A stretch of 64,000 nucleotides of DNA, from positions 1 to 64,000 of the forward strand of contig CAJUJB010000010.1 in assembly GCA_910586595.1 (NCBI GenBank), in the 5' to 3' direction. The stretch comes from an uncultured Muribaculaceae bacterium (GTDB taxonomy: Bacteria > Bacteroidota > Bacteroidia > Bacteroidales > Muribaculaceae). A model generated the notes under the pieces. That model saw only the letters and a list, made by a program, of their open reading frames with translations, was not told the origin of the DNA and made no database searches. Positions 34,086 through 43,157 of the stretch are shown here, piece by piece. A program made the translations under genes and the position numbers. The stretch's first letter is position 1, and each line of letters begins with the position of its first letter.

Positions 34086-35495
34086 ATGGAGCTCATCAAC
34101 GCCATCAACGATTTTCTCTGGACTTATGTCCTCATAGCCGTCCTGCTTGGGGCAGGAATTTATTTCACTGTGCGCACACGCGGCGTGCAGTTTACGTATG
34201 TAGGCGAGATGCTGCGCTTGCTCGCCACCTCCGGTCGGCGCCACGACACACGTCGCGATCAACGGTTGCCGCATTCGCGGTCGATAAGTTCGTTTCAGGC
34301 ATTCGCGGTGTCACTGGCAAGCCGTGTCGGCACTGGCAATATAGCCGGAGTAGCCATAGCCATCGCCATGGGTGGCCCGGGTGCCGTATTCTGGATGTGG
34401 GTGGTGGCTATCGTTGGCTCAGCTAACGCCTTTGTGGAGTCGACGCTGGCACAGTTGTTTAAAGTTCACGGTGAGCATTCCTATCGTGGAGGCCCAGCCT
34501 ACTATATTCTTAAAGGTATAGGCAGCCGATGGTATGCCGTAACCTTCGCAGTGCTGATTACCATCACTTTCGGACTCGCCTTTAATTCAGTCCAGGCAAA
34601 CACTATTGCCATAGCCATGCGCGGAACATTCGGAATCGATCCGATCTGGACCGCAGCCGTCTGCACGATATTCACTCTGGTAATCATCTTCGGCGGCATC
34701 CAGCGCATTGCGCGCTTCAACGAGTTGCTGGTGCCTGTAATGGCTATTTTTTACATTGTGCTCGCCCTGTATGTGGTGGTTACGCGCATCACATATTTCC
34801 CCCATGTGCTGTCGCTTATATTTGAGAACGCATTCGGTCTTGATCAGGCTATGGGCGGTGGCGTAGGTATGGCCATGATAATGGGTGTGAAGCGTGGCCT
34901 GTTCAGCAATGAGGCTGGCGAAGGCTCTACGCCTAATGCTGCCGCTACGGCTGCCGTCACTCATCCGGTGAAGCAGGGCCTTATCCAGACCCTCGGAGTG
35001 TATGCCGACACTTTGCTGGTCTGCACAGCCACGGCATTCATCATTCTTTGCAGCGGTGTGTTCGACAGCGGTCTGACCGGAATTGAACTGACTCAGGCGG
35101 CTCTTGAGAATGAGGTGGGAAGTTGCGCTTCGGTGTTTATCGCTGTGGCCATACTCATGTTTGCCTTCAGCAGCATCATCGCCAACTATTATTATGGCGA
35201 GACTAACCTGGCTTTCATCCGCGAGAGCCGGGCATTGCGGACATCATTCCGCCTCATTGTGGGTGGAGTCGTATTCCTCGGTTCGCTGGCGGCTCTTGAC
35301 CTGGTGTGGGCATTGGCCGATATTACCATGGCGCTGATGACGCTTTGCAACATAATAGCCATACTCATACTCGGACGTTACTCCATCCGTTGTCTGGCCG
35401 ATTACAAGGCGCAGCGTAAGGCTGGAAAAAATCCGGAGTATCATTCCTCTACAATCCCGTCGATCGCCCCAAAAACTGAATGTTGGAGCGACTGA
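34086..35495 (+). CDS. Sodium:alanine/glycine symporter, AgcS family
   Basis: The 469-residue integral membrane protein has about ten hydrophobic helices. It carries AgcS/AlsT family hallmarks: SSFQAFAVSLASRVGTGNIAGVAIAI near residue 70, GPGAVFWMWVVAIVGSANAFVESTLAQ, and KRGLFSNEAGEGSTPNAAATA near 270. It imports alanine or glycine with sodium ions across the inner membrane. It begins 25 bp after the nagB terminator and is followed 27 bp later by the inositol-monophosphatase-family gene. Confidence 0.94.
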   Translation: MELINAINDFLWTYVLIAVLLGAGIYFTVRTRGVQFTYVGEMLRLLATSGRRHDTRRDQRLPHSRSISSFQAFAVSLASRVGTGNIAGVAIAIAMGGPGAVFWMWVVAIVGSANAFVESTLAQLFKVHGEHSYRGGPAYYILKGIGSRWYAVTFAVLITITFGLAFNSVQANTIAIAMRGTFGIDPIWTAAVCTIFTLVIIFGGIQRIARFNELLVPVMAIFYIVLALYVVVTRITYFPHVLSLIFENAFGLDQAMGGGVGMAMIMGVKRGLFSNEAGEGSTPNAAATAAVTHPVKQGLIQTLGVYADTLLVCTATAFIILCSGVFDSGLTGIELTQAALENEVGSCASVFIAVAILMFAFSSIIANYYYGETNLAFIRESRALRTSFRLIVGGVVFLGSLAALDLVWALADITMALMTLCNIIAILILGRYSIRCLADYKAQRKAGKNPEYHSSTIPSIAPKTECWSD

Positions 35496-35522
35496 TATAA
35501 TTTATTGAAACTTAAAGCCATT

Positions 35523-36284
35523 ATGATTGACCAAATAATCGAGTGCGCCCGTGAGGCAGGGCGTCTGGCCATGACCCACTTCCGCAGCGGCCATGACCTC
35601 AAGAGGCACAATAAACTCAACGACAGTGATATAGTTACTATTGCAGATGCTGAGTGCGAGGCATACATTAAAAATTTTATCGCAACCAGATTTCCGGGCC
35701 ATGCAATCCTCTCAGAGGAGTCGGGCGAAAGTGAAGGTGTGCCCGGAACCGGCTACCGGTGGGTGATAGACCCCATCGACGGAACCACCAACTTTTTCAG
35801 TGGTCTCCCCATCTGGGCTATCAGTATAGGCCTTGAACTCGATGGTGAGGCAGTGGCCGGAGTGGTCTACGCGCCTGCAACCGGTGAGCTGTTCCATGCG
35901 GTGCGGGGAGAAGGGGCCTATCTCAACGGTCAACCGATCAAAGTCTCTGCCGAGACGGCGCTTGCCCGTTCGGTTGCTTGCACCGGTTTCCCGGTCGATA
36001 AAAATGTCAATCCTGATAATAACCTCGATAATCTTGCCCGCGTGCTGCCGCTGGTGCGCGACGTTCGCCGCTTCGGTGCGGCCTCGGTAGACATATGCTA
36101 TGTGGCAGCCGGCTTTTTACAGGCCTACTGGGAGATGAACCTCCACGAGTGGGATGTATGTGCAGCCACATTTATACTCCAGGAGGCCGGAGGCGTATGC
36201 TCGCGTTTCCGTCAGGGTAGGGGAGTGTCGGTGCTGTGTGCCCCCGAGGCAATCCATAGTTTATTGACACCGCTTATAAAGTAG
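35523..36284 (+). CDS. Inositol monophosphatase-family phosphatase
   Basis: The 253-residue product shows the metal-binding set of the IMPase/FIG superfamily: ILSEESGE, WVIDPIDGTTNFFSG, and NLHEWDVCAATFILQEAGG. Such enzymes hydrolyse inositol phosphates or related sugar phosphates, or act on PAP (CysQ); I cannot tell which here. The ATG at 35523 is chosen over an in-frame TTG at 35505. It lies 27 bp after the AgcS gene and no terminator is visible after it. Confidence 0.9.
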   Translation: MIDQIIECAREAGRLAMTHFRSGHDLKRHNKLNDSDIVTIADAECEAYIKNFIATRFPGHAILSEESGESEGVPGTGYRWVIDPIDGTTNFFSGLPIWAISIGLELDGEAVAGVVYAPATGELFHAVRGEGAYLNGQPIKVSAETALARSVACTGFPVDKNVNPDNNLDNLARVLPLVRDVRRFGAASVDICYVAAGFLQAYWEMNLHEWDVCAATFILQEAGGVCSRFRQGRGVSVLCAPEAIHSLLTPLIK

Positions 36285-36364
36285 ATATGAAATAAGCCGG
36301 GAGGCCTCTTGTTATGGTGGGCTCCTATAAAAACTTGTGGATAAGATAACTTTTCTCTGTGTTA

Positions 36365-36396
36365 TTTGCTATTTTGAAATATTCTTTGTAGATTTG
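36365..36396 (+). promoter_or_regulatory. Promoter for higBA
   Basis: TTTG at 36365-36368 and TAGATTTG at 36389-36396 are spaced 20 bp apart, 26 bp before the higB ATG. Confidence 0.78.
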
Positions 36397-36422
36397 CAAT
36401 GTAAATCAGCAACCTGCACTAA

Positions 36423-36716
36423 ATGAGAATATTCACTGAAAAATCGATAAATGAATATGCGAAAGCTCATCCGCAATCCAAAACGGCATTGCAGGATTGG
36501 GTAAAAAAAGTTCGGCGAGCAGACTGGACTTGTCTTGCTGATATTAAGGAGACGTTCAATTCTGTGGACTATGTTGGAAATCAGCGTTATGTTTTCAATA
36601 TAAAGGGCAACGATTACAGGTTGGTTGTTGTTATTCAATTTAGACCTAAGTTCATCTACATACGTTTTATAGGTACACATAAAGAATACGATAGGATTGA
36701 TTGTTCCACCATTTAA
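36423..36716 (+). CDS. higB: HigB-type toxin (RelE superfamily mRNA interferase)
   Basis: The 97-residue protein matches the HigB toxin pattern: a first helix SINEYAKAHPQSKTALQDWVKKVRRADW, a strand pair ending YVFNIKGNDYRLVVVIQF, and a final FIYIRFIGTHKEYDRID. The IRFIGTHKEYD end is strongly characteristic. HigB toxins cleave mRNA on the ribosome when not bound by their antitoxin. The toxin-first order with an XRE antitoxin 13 bp downstream is typical. The base composition is more A+T-rich than the neighbours, suggesting horizontal origin. Confidence 0.92.
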   Translation: MRIFTEKSINEYAKAHPQSKTALQDWVKKVRRADWTCLADIKETFNSVDYVGNQRYVFNIKGNDYRLVVVIQFRPKFIYIRFIGTHKEYDRIDCSTI

Positions 36717-36729
36717 TATAGATACTAGT

Positions 36730-37107
36730 ATGACTAAAATTGAGAACGAAGTCCAGTATGAATGGGCAGTACAGCGCGTTGAGGAACTCCTGCCGTTGGT
36801 GGATGATAACACCCCGGAAACAGATAAGAACTATATAGAGTTGGTACTTCTGTCAAACTTAGTGGCCGACTACTCGGACGAGCATTATGCAATAGGCGAA
36901 CCATCGCTTGTTGATATGTTGAAACTCCGCATGTACGAAATGGGGCTCACCCAAGTTGGACTCTCGAAGCTCCTCGGCATAAATCCCTCTCGTATCAGCG
37001 AATATCTTTCCGGCAAAAAAGAGCCAACCCTCTCACAGGCCCGTATCATAGTTGAACGTCTGAATATCGATCCTGCGACGGTTTTAGGCGTGCACTACGG
37101 CACATAA
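36730..37107 (+). CDS. higA: HigA-type antitoxin with XRE helix-turn-helix
   Basis: The 125-residue protein has an acidic helical N-terminal part (about 1-65) and a C-terminal XRE helix-turn-helix at about 70-120 (LKLRMYEMGLTQVGLSKLLG, INPSRISEYLSGKKEPTLSQA). It should bind HigB and repress the shared promoter. The ATG at 36730 is used, 13 bp after the toxin stop; an upstream TTG would overlap the toxin gene. Confidence 0.92.
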   Translation: MTKIENEVQYEWAVQRVEELLPLVDDNTPETDKNYIELVLLSNLVADYSDEHYAIGEPSLVDMLKLRMYEMGLTQVGLSKLLGINPSRISEYLSGKKEPTLSQARIIVERLNIDPATVLGVHYGT

Positions 37108-37197
37108 TTCCGAAACTTCTGCCTTGGCGACAATCTACAACGAGACTGCGTCAAACTTCATGGCATACCTTTATTTCATAACCTACTGAAAACATAA

Positions 37198-37235
37198 AAC
37201 AAAGCCTTGACTTCATTGCAAGTCGGGGCTTTGTT
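37198..37235 (+). terminator. Terminator after higBA
   Basis: AACAAAGCC (37198-37206) pairs with GGCTTTGTT (37227-37235), and an inner GACTT pairs with AAGTC. Confidence 0.75.
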
Positions 37236-37283
37236 ACGTCAAAAAAAAGGCCGTGCGTCTTCCGGCTTAGGATATATAAAAAG

Positions 37284-37320
37284 AAAAACGTCTTAGTCGA
37301 AGTGACTTAGACGTTTTTTT
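37284..37320. terminator. Terminator for tRNA-Cys, also readable on the plus strand
   Basis: AAAAACGTCTTAGTC (37284-37298) pairs with GACTTAGACGTTTTT (37304-37318) with one mismatch. On the minus strand it begins 2-4 nt after the tRNA 3' end and is followed by TTTTTCTTTTT. Confidence 0.88.
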
Positions 37321-37321
37321 G

Positions 37322-37392
37322 AGGTTCCTAGCAGAATCGAACTGCTGTAAACGGTTTTGCAGACCGGTGCCTAACCACTCGGCCAAGGAACC
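37322..37392 (-). tRNA. tRNA-Cys (GCA)
   Basis: The minus strand folds as a tRNA of 71 nt without an encoded CCA. The acceptor stem is GGTTCCT with AGGAACC. The anticodon loop CTGCAAA gives anticodon GCA, the T-arm contains GTTCGATTC, and the discriminator base is U73, as expected for cysteine tRNAs. The outermost anticodon-stem pair looks mismatched (C with U). A hairpin terminator follows directly, so it appears to be a single-gene unit. Confidence 0.93.
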
Positions 37393-37504
37393 TTGTTGTG
37401 GTTTGCGAGTGCAAAGTTATATATTCTTTTCTTAAAAACCAAATTTTTTTTGAGTGGTTTGCATTTTTTGTGTTTTGGGCCCTGAAAAAAGAGTCTGGGC
37501 CCAC

Positions 37505-37534
37505 TTGTCGTTCGGTCGTTTTTGCTTAATTTTG
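37505..37534 (+). promoter_or_regulatory. Promoter for the PASTA protein gene
   Basis: TTG at 37505-37507 and TAATTTTG at 37527-37534 are 19 bp apart. Transcription would start near 37541, which favours the ATG at 37569 over the one at 37551. Confidence 0.72.
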
Positions 37535-37568
37535 CAAAATCAAGCGGCACATGTCGCTTGTCGCCACT

Positions 37569-38192
37569 ATGTCGAAGATTAAAGAAATATATAAGAAGCA
37601 TCCGGTGTTGAGCAATCTTGTGTTCATCATCATTACGGGCCTCCTCCTCCTCTGGGCCGTATTGCTATTCCTTGACTCATGGACCTTCCATGGAGCGACT
37701 GCCATTGTACCCGATATAAAACACAAGAGTTATTCAGAGGCTTCGTCTACCTTGGCTGCAAACAGCCTCTCGATTGAGATTTCAGATTCGATCTACGACC
37801 GCAACATTGCCCCCGGCACCGTTGTTGAGTCATGGCCCAAGGCTGGAGCTGTGGTGAAGGAAGGCCGTCAGGTATACGTGACCATCACGGCATTCTCTCC
37901 CAAGCAGGTCACAATCTCCATGCCTCTTACAGGCAATGTATCGTCGCGTCAGGCCATGTCATATCTCCGTGGCATAGGCATCACCGATATCCGACTGGAG
38001 ACGGTTCCGTCGGAGTTTGCCGACCTCGTGGTCGGTGCTCGCTATGGCGACACTCCTCTTTCTGTAGGCTCGGTAATTCCTGTGACCTCAACCGTCACAC
38101 TCCAGATAGGCACGGGCCCTGCGTCGGATGATCTCGACAGCCTCGAAGATGAGGAGACAATTGTGGAAGAGAATTTCGAAGCCTACGAATAA
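37569..38192 (+). CDS. PASTA-domain membrane protein
   Basis: The 207-residue protein has a cytoplasmic N-terminal stretch (MSKIKEIYKKHP) and one transmembrane helix (about 15-38, NLVFIIITGLLLLWAVLLFL). Two to three PASTA modules follow in the periplasm, with ATAIVPDIKHKSYSEASSTL, IAPGTVVESWPKAGAVVKEGRQV and VTISMPLTGNVSSRQAMSYL. PASTA domains bind peptidoglycan or sense wall precursors. It lacks the kinase domain of PknB-type proteins. The gene precedes an rluD-type gene by 12 bp. Confidence 0.87.
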   Translation: MSKIKEIYKKHPVLSNLVFIIITGLLLLWAVLLFLDSWTFHGATAIVPDIKHKSYSEASSTLAANSLSIEISDSIYDRNIAPGTVVESWPKAGAVVKEGRQVYVTITAFSPKQVTISMPLTGNVSSRQAMSYLRGIGITDIRLETVPSEFADLVVGARYGDTPLSVGSVIPVTSTVTLQIGTGPASDDLDSLEDEETIVEENFEAYE

Positions 38193-38204
38193 AAGATAAT
38201 TGCG

Positions 38205-39284
38205 ATGGCAGAAGATTTTCTCCCGGAAGACGAGAGCCCTGAAGAAGGCAAGGTAATCGATATCGGCGGCACGGAGTACTACGAGCACTTCCGCTTTGTC
38301 GCCGACAAGGGCCAGGAGCTCCTGAGGGTCGATAAATTCCTTGTGGCCCGACTCCAGAAATCGTCGCGTAACCGCGTGCAGCAAGCAGCCGAAGCCGGGT
38401 GTATACTCGTCAACGGCAAAGCTGTGAAGAGTAACTACCGCGTGAAGCCCCTTGATGTGGTGCAGGTGGTTATGGATCGCCCGCGCTATGAATTTGAGAT
38501 CGTCGCTCAGGATATTCCCCTCGATATTGTATATGAAGACCGCTATGTGCTTGTGGTGAACAAGCCGGCCGGTCTGGTTGTCCATCCTGGCCATGGTAAC
38601 TACGACGGAACACTCGTCAATGCCCTCGCATGGCACTTCAGGGATACCCCCGATTATGATGTCAATGATCCGCGTCTCGGTCTGGTTCATCGCATAGATA
38701 AAGATACCTCCGGCCTACTTGTCGTGGCCAAGACTCCTGATGCCAAGACCGACCTCGGACGTCAGTTCTTCAATAAGACCACCAAGCGCGAGTACGTGGC
38801 AGTCGTATGGGGCCGTCCGGAACCTCCCGCAGGAACTGTGGCGACCAATATAGGGCGTAATCCAAAAGACAGGCTTCAGATGACCACCTTCCCGCTGGAC
38901 GGAGAGGAGGGCAAGCGCGCTGTCACCCATTACGAGACTATCGAGCCGCTGGGCCATCTTACCATGGTGAAATGCGTGCTCGAGACTGGCCGCACCCATC
39001 AGATCCGTGTCCATATGCGCTCGCTTGGACATCCTCTTTTCAATGATGCCCGCTATGGTGGCGACAAAATACTCCGTGGTGTGCAGTCGGCCGCTTACCA
39101 GGCTTTTGTCAATAACTGCTTCGACTTGTGCCCGAGGCAAGCCCTGCATGCGCGTACGCTCGGTTTCCGTCATCCGCATACTGGTGAGGAAATGTTCTTT
39201 ACAGCCGATATCCCAGCCGACATGACGGCTCTGCTGGAAAAATTACGCCGCTACAACACCGGTTCTCCTCAGAAACAGCTATAG
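38205..39284 (+). CDS. rluD: RluD-family 23S rRNA pseudouridine synthase
   Basis: The 359-residue product has an N-terminal S4 RNA-binding domain (about 45-105, LLRVDKFLVARLQKSSRNRVQQAA). A pseudouridine synthase catalytic domain follows, with the motif LGLVHRIDKDTSGLLVVAK; the catalytic Asp is near residue 165. The later TGRTHQIRVHMRSLGHPL block is also diagnostic. RluD-type enzymes modify helix 69 of 23S rRNA, but other RluA-family targets are possible. It lies between the PASTA gene and aroE in a tightly spaced run. Confidence 0.92.
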   Translation: MAEDFLPEDESPEEGKVIDIGGTEYYEHFRFVADKGQELLRVDKFLVARLQKSSRNRVQQAAEAGCILVNGKAVKSNYRVKPLDVVQVVMDRPRYEFEIVAQDIPLDIVYEDRYVLVVNKPAGLVVHPGHGNYDGTLVNALAWHFRDTPDYDVNDPRLGLVHRIDKDTSGLLVVAKTPDAKTDLGRQFFNKTTKREYVAVVWGRPEPPAGTVATNIGRNPKDRLQMTTFPLDGEEGKRAVTHYETIEPLGHLTMVKCVLETGRTHQIRVHMRSLGHPLFNDARYGGDKILRGVQSAAYQAFVNNCFDLCPRQALHARTLGFRHPHTGEEMFFTADIPADMTALLEKLRRYNTGSPQKQL

Positions 39285-39292
39285 ATATTTCT

Positions 39293-40081
39293 ATGACACA
39301 TCCCGAACTCTCCACCACCGACTACGGCCTGATAGGCCGTCCGCTCGGCCATTCTCAATCAAAGGCATTCTTTACGCGCCTCTTCGCTGAGCGAGGTTCC
39401 TCTGAGTCTTACGATAATTTTGAGCTCCCGGCCCTTACGCCAGAGGCTTTGTATGGGCTTGTACTTCTTAATCCGAAGCTTAAAGGCTTTAATGTCACGG
39501 CGCCATATAAAGAAGAGATAATTCAGTATCTCGACCGGCTTACGCCTGAGGCCGAGCGTGTAGGCGCGGTGAACACGGTGAAGATTGTGCGCGACAACAC
39601 CGGGCGCGTCACTGCCCTGATCGGTCACAATACCGACGTCGAAGGTTTCCGGGAGAGTGTGCGGCCTATGGCCGAGAGCCTTCCTGCCGGAGCCGGCGCA
39701 CTTGTGCTCGGCACCGGTGGCGCGTCGAAGGCTGTAGTTGAAGCACTGTCGCAACTCGGCGTGCCTTCTCTGAAGGTATCGCGGGCAAAGTCAGGCGAGG
39801 GTGTCATCGGCTATGGAGATATTGATGCCGCCATGCTTGCATCGCATCCGTTGGTGGTCAATGCCACGCCTTTGGGAACAGCGCCCGCAATCGACACCTG
39901 TCCGCCGTTCCCGTATGAGCTGCTTGGCCCAGCCAATAGCTGCCACGATCTGGTCTATAATCCAGCGGAGACTGAATTTATGCGTCGTGCGTCAGCTGCC
40001 GGAGCTACTGTGAAAAACGGCCTCGACATGCTCCATCGTCAGGCGCTGGCATCCTTGAATTTCTGGAATAATAATCAATAA
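39293..40081 (+). CDS. aroE: Shikimate dehydrogenase
   Basis: The 262-residue protein has the shikimate-binding motifs GLIGRPLGHSQSKAFF and GFNVTAPYKEEI (catalytic Lys), followed by VGAVNTVKI. The Rossmann domain has LVLGTGGASKAVVEAL, a variant of the usual GAGGA form. The C-terminal KNGLDMLHRQALASLNFW is typical. It reduces 3-dehydroshikimate to shikimate with NADPH in aromatic amino acid synthesis. It starts 8 bp after the rluD gene. Confidence 0.94.
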   Translation: MTHPELSTTDYGLIGRPLGHSQSKAFFTRLFAERGSSESYDNFELPALTPEALYGLVLLNPKLKGFNVTAPYKEEIIQYLDRLTPEAERVGAVNTVKIVRDNTGRVTALIGHNTDVEGFRESVRPMAESLPAGAGALVLGTGGASKAVVEALSQLGVPSLKVSRAKSGEGVIGYGDIDAAMLASHPLVVNATPLGTAPAIDTCPPFPYELLGPANSCHDLVYNPAETEFMRRASAAGATVKNGLDMLHRQALASLNFWNNNQ

Positions 40082-40086
40082 AATAT

Positions 40087-41034
40087 ATGAAACAGACAGC
40101 AAGAATCGTCTACATTGCGCTTATTGCGCTGATTCTCTTTCCTTTCGCCAACTTCGGGCTGCCTCAGATTTCGGCTCCCATAGCCTTGCTCTGCGGTCTT
40201 ATTTTCGCATTTATTTTTCCTAATCCATGCCCGAAATTCAATAAGAAGACCTCCAAGTACCTTCTCCAGGTAGCCGTGGTCTGCCTCGGCTTCAATATGA
40301 ATCTTCAGGAGTCGCTCAAGTCGGGCTCTGAGGGTATGCTATTCACCGTAGTGTCGGTGGTGGGTGTGATGTGCCTTGGCGTATTGCTTGGCTATTGGCT
40401 ACACATCAACCGCAAGACATCCTACCTCATCTCGTCGGGTACGGCCATCTGCGGCGGCAGTGCCATCGCAGCTGTTGGCCCCGTTGTCAAGGCTGATGAA
40501 AATGAGATGGCTGTTTCGCTCGGAGTTATTTTCATTCTCAATTCGATAGCCCTCTTCATTTTCCCGCCGCTCGGCCATCTGCTCGACATGAGCCAGCAGC
40601 AGTTCGGCACATGGGCCGCCATAGCCATCCATGATACATCATCGGTTGTCGGTGCGGGTGAAATCTACGGAGAAGAAGCCCTGCAGCTTGCCACGCTCAT
40701 CAAGCTTACACGTGCCTTGTGGATTATTCCTCTGGCTCTGGTCACCATGTTCATTTTCCGCGACAAGACCGCTAAAATATCCATCCCCTGGTTTATCTTT
40801 ATATTCGTGCTTGCCATGGTGATCAACACCTATGTGGCGCTTCCCGAGTGGTTTGTGACAACAATGGTTTGGATTGCCAAGCGCGGTATGGTGGTTACTC
40901 TGTTCCTGATTGGCGCTTCACTCTCGATGAAGTCTATCCGTCAGGTTGGCGTCAAGCCTCTGGTTCAGGCCGTGGCTTTATGGGTAGTGATCAGCATCTC
41001 GTCGCTCGCTGTAGTGCTCAACACCGTATCGTAA
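40087..41034 (+). CDS. YeiH/UPF0324-family membrane transporter
   Basis: The 315-residue integral membrane protein has about nine helices and family motifs including LLQVAVVCLGFNMNLQESL, SYLISSGTAICGGSAIAAVGPVV and WAAIAIHDTSSVVGAG. UPF0324 proteins are annotated as putative sulfate exporters, but the substrate is not well established. It is encoded 5 bp after aroE and 4 bp before the ComEC gene, so all appear to share one transcript. Confidence 0.9.
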   Translation: MKQTARIVYIALIALILFPFANFGLPQISAPIALLCGLIFAFIFPNPCPKFNKKTSKYLLQVAVVCLGFNMNLQESLKSGSEGMLFTVVSVVGVMCLGVLLGYWLHINRKTSYLISSGTAICGGSAIAAVGPVVKADENEMAVSLGVIFILNSIALFIFPPLGHLLDMSQQQFGTWAAIAIHDTSSVVGAGEIYGEEALQLATLIKLTRALWIIPLALVTMFIFRDKTAKISIPWFIFIFVLAMVINTYVALPEWFVTTMVWIAKRGMVVTLFLIGASLSMKSIRQVGVKPLVQAVALWVVISISSLAVVLNTVS

Positions 41035-41038
41035 ACCG

Positions 41039-42967
41039 ATGGATCGTGTGGCGGCCCGGTGTCCGGCGCTGGCTCTGGCTTGTGCAGCCTTAGCCGCCAC
41101 ACTGCTTGCGGCCGGTCGGTCGTTGCCGGAGTTTGTTCTGGCTGGGCTGGTTTGCATCGTAGTTCCAATTATATTCCGCCATAACACCGGCGCACTGAAG
41201 GTTTTCCTCGGTGCGTCGGTCTTCGTATATTTATGGACATTGTACCTCGCGCTGGTTCCCGTATCCGATTATTCAATCCACCAGTATACCGGAACCGTAG
41301 AGGAAATTACCGTAGGTGAGCGAGCCCAGACCGGACTTGTGGACGTCGACGGAATTGGTCGTGTGGGAATTGTTGTTATTGACATAGTTCCCGACATAGT
41401 GCCTGGCGACCGCATTGAGTTTACGGCTGCTTTGCAGCCTGCCAACCGATATGACGCCTTCCCATGGATGAGAATGAGCGCCATGGCAGCCCGTGCGCGG
41501 CGCGTTTCTGCGTCGGTTGTCCTTCCTCCGGGCGACATAACGGTGGTAGGGCACGATGACGGAATAGTCTACCGATTCGATTCTGTCAGGCGTCGAATTG
41601 CGGAAGCTGTATACGCCTCTCCGCTTAGCCCCGATGCGTCGGCTCTTCTGGTGGCGTCATTTCTCGGCACGGGCGACAGCCCTCCCGCCATTAAAGATTC
41701 CTTCCGTGCAACCGGCCTCTCCCATCTGCTGTGTGTAAGCGGCTTCCACGTAGGCTTGGTGGCGGGTATCCTAGCCCTTATTCTGGCTCCGCTGAGGTTG
41801 TGGCGAGGACGACCGGGGCGACGGCTGCTGGCCGGAGTGACGCTGGTATGGCTCTATGCTATGGCGGTCGGATTTTCGCCATCGGTGGTGAGGGCATCCG
41901 TCATGATTACTGCCTATACGCTTGCGCGCATACTCCAGCGGACACCGATGCCCGTTAATAATCTTTGTCTTGCCTTCTTTATGGTGCTTGCGGTCGATCC
42001 ATACTGGCTATTTTCGGCAGGATTTCAATTATCGTTTGCCGCTGTGGCCGGATTGTTGCTGCTTGTGCCCAAGCTCAATCCCTTCGGCCATGACAGGCGT
42101 AATCTGCGCACATTGGCTAACCTTGTACTCGTTCCGTTGGTTGCCATGCTTGCCACGGCACCTGTAGTGCTCACATGGTTCCATAGTCTCCCTCTGTTTT
42201 CGGTTGTGGCCAATTCTGTCGGGGTGCTTATCTTCCCGGTGTTTATGATTGCCGGAGGGTTGAGTGTCGTGCTCTATGCTTTGGGGGTGCCCTCAGGCGT
42301 GTCGCTTGAAATAGCAGAATTGTGTCATCGCGCCGTAACGGCGCTGGCCGACAGGTTGGCCGACTTTGGCCTTGACTTCTCTTTCATGCCGGGAACCCTC
42401 ACGGTTGTGGCTCTATCGGTGGGTCTGATTTCATTGTGTGTCCTTCTTTATATCAAGCGAGGACGCCACTTCGCTGTGGCGGCTATATGTGTCTCTCTGC
42501 TGTGCACTGGGTGTGAGGGCACGCACGACCATGGCGTGTTGGTAATTGATGGCGACAGCCGGGGTATAAATATCGCGGTGGTCAACCCTGGGGCTGCAGA
42601 AATATATTCCAACCGCCGCGATGCCGCGACAGGAGCTGTGTTCGGTAGATTACTGCTTGATTATGGAGTGGAAGATGCCAACCTAAGCATTAATTCACTT
42701 AAACGGCACATAGTGGCGGAAAATAGGCTGGTTGCAGTGGCCGCCCGGGATTATGAACCCGATGAAGCATTGCAGCCCGATGTTTTGATTGTCTCGGCAT
42801 CTTACCGAGGAGAGCCTTCATCACTATGGCAAACCGAGCTCCCCACCTACGTCGTACTCGCCTCCGACATGACATATGAGCGCCGACAGACCTTGTCGTC
42901 TTACTTCACTGGCCTCGGGGCCCGCGTCACCGATCTTCATACCGCCGCATTTATGGCTGAGCTGTAA
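41039..42967 (+). CDS. ComEC/Rec2-family protein with degenerate C-terminal domain
   Basis: The 642-residue membrane protein starts with hydrophobic helices and an OB-like domain (about 75-175). It then contains the competence domain, with LLVASFLGTGDSPP, FRATGLSHLLCVSGFHVGLVAGI and the FSPSVVRASVMITAY helix. ComEC forms the inner-membrane channel for transforming DNA. The last about 140 residues, where many ComEC proteins carry a metallo-beta-lactamase-like nuclease domain, show no HxHxDH motif. The start ATG at 41039 is 4 bp after the upstream stop. Confidence 0.9.
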   Translation: MDRVAARCPALALACAALAATLLAAGRSLPEFVLAGLVCIVVPIIFRHNTGALKVFLGASVFVYLWTLYLALVPVSDYSIHQYTGTVEEITVGERAQTGLVDVDGIGRVGIVVIDIVPDIVPGDRIEFTAALQPANRYDAFPWMRMSAMAARARRVSASVVLPPGDITVVGHDDGIVYRFDSVRRRIAEAVYASPLSPDASALLVASFLGTGDSPPAIKDSFRATGLSHLLCVSGFHVGLVAGILALILAPLRLWRGRPGRRLLAGVTLVWLYAMAVGFSPSVVRASVMITAYTLARILQRTPMPVNNLCLAFFMVLAVDPYWLFSAGFQLSFAAVAGLLLLVPKLNPFGHDRRNLRTLANLVLVPLVAMLATAPVVLTWFHSLPLFSVVANSVGVLIFPVFMIAGGLSVVLYALGVPSGVSLEIAELCHRAVTALADRLADFGLDFSFMPGTLTVVALSVGLISLCVLLYIKRGRHFAVAAICVSLLCTGCEGTHDHGVLVIDGDSRGINIAVVNPGAAEIYSNRRDAATGAVFGRLLLDYGVEDANLSINSLKRHIVAENRLVAVAARDYEPDEALQPDVLIVSASYRGEPSSLWQTELPTYVVLASDMTYERRQTLSSYFTGLGARVTDLHTAAFMAEL

Positions 42968-43105
42968 AATTTAGCCGTCTCCCGCGGCTGTCTCCATGGC
43001 TTCACTGACTCGAATTAAACAGCCCTTTAAAACCAGCCTAAAATCGTATTTCATCAATTATATTTGCCATTTCCTGCATGTTTATGCATAAATCGGGGTT
43101 TATAA

Positions 43106-43137
43106 TTTGCGAAATACTTATTTTGTAGCTATATTTG
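43106..43137 (+). promoter_or_regulatory. Promoter for the AAA/RloB pair
   Basis: TTTG at 43106-43109 and TATATTTG at 43130-43137 are spaced 20 bp apart, 20 bp before the ATG at 43158. The pair thus has its own promoter, independent of the ComEC operon. Confidence 0.8.
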
Positions 43138-43157
43138 TTGCCTAAAATCCTTCTGTT

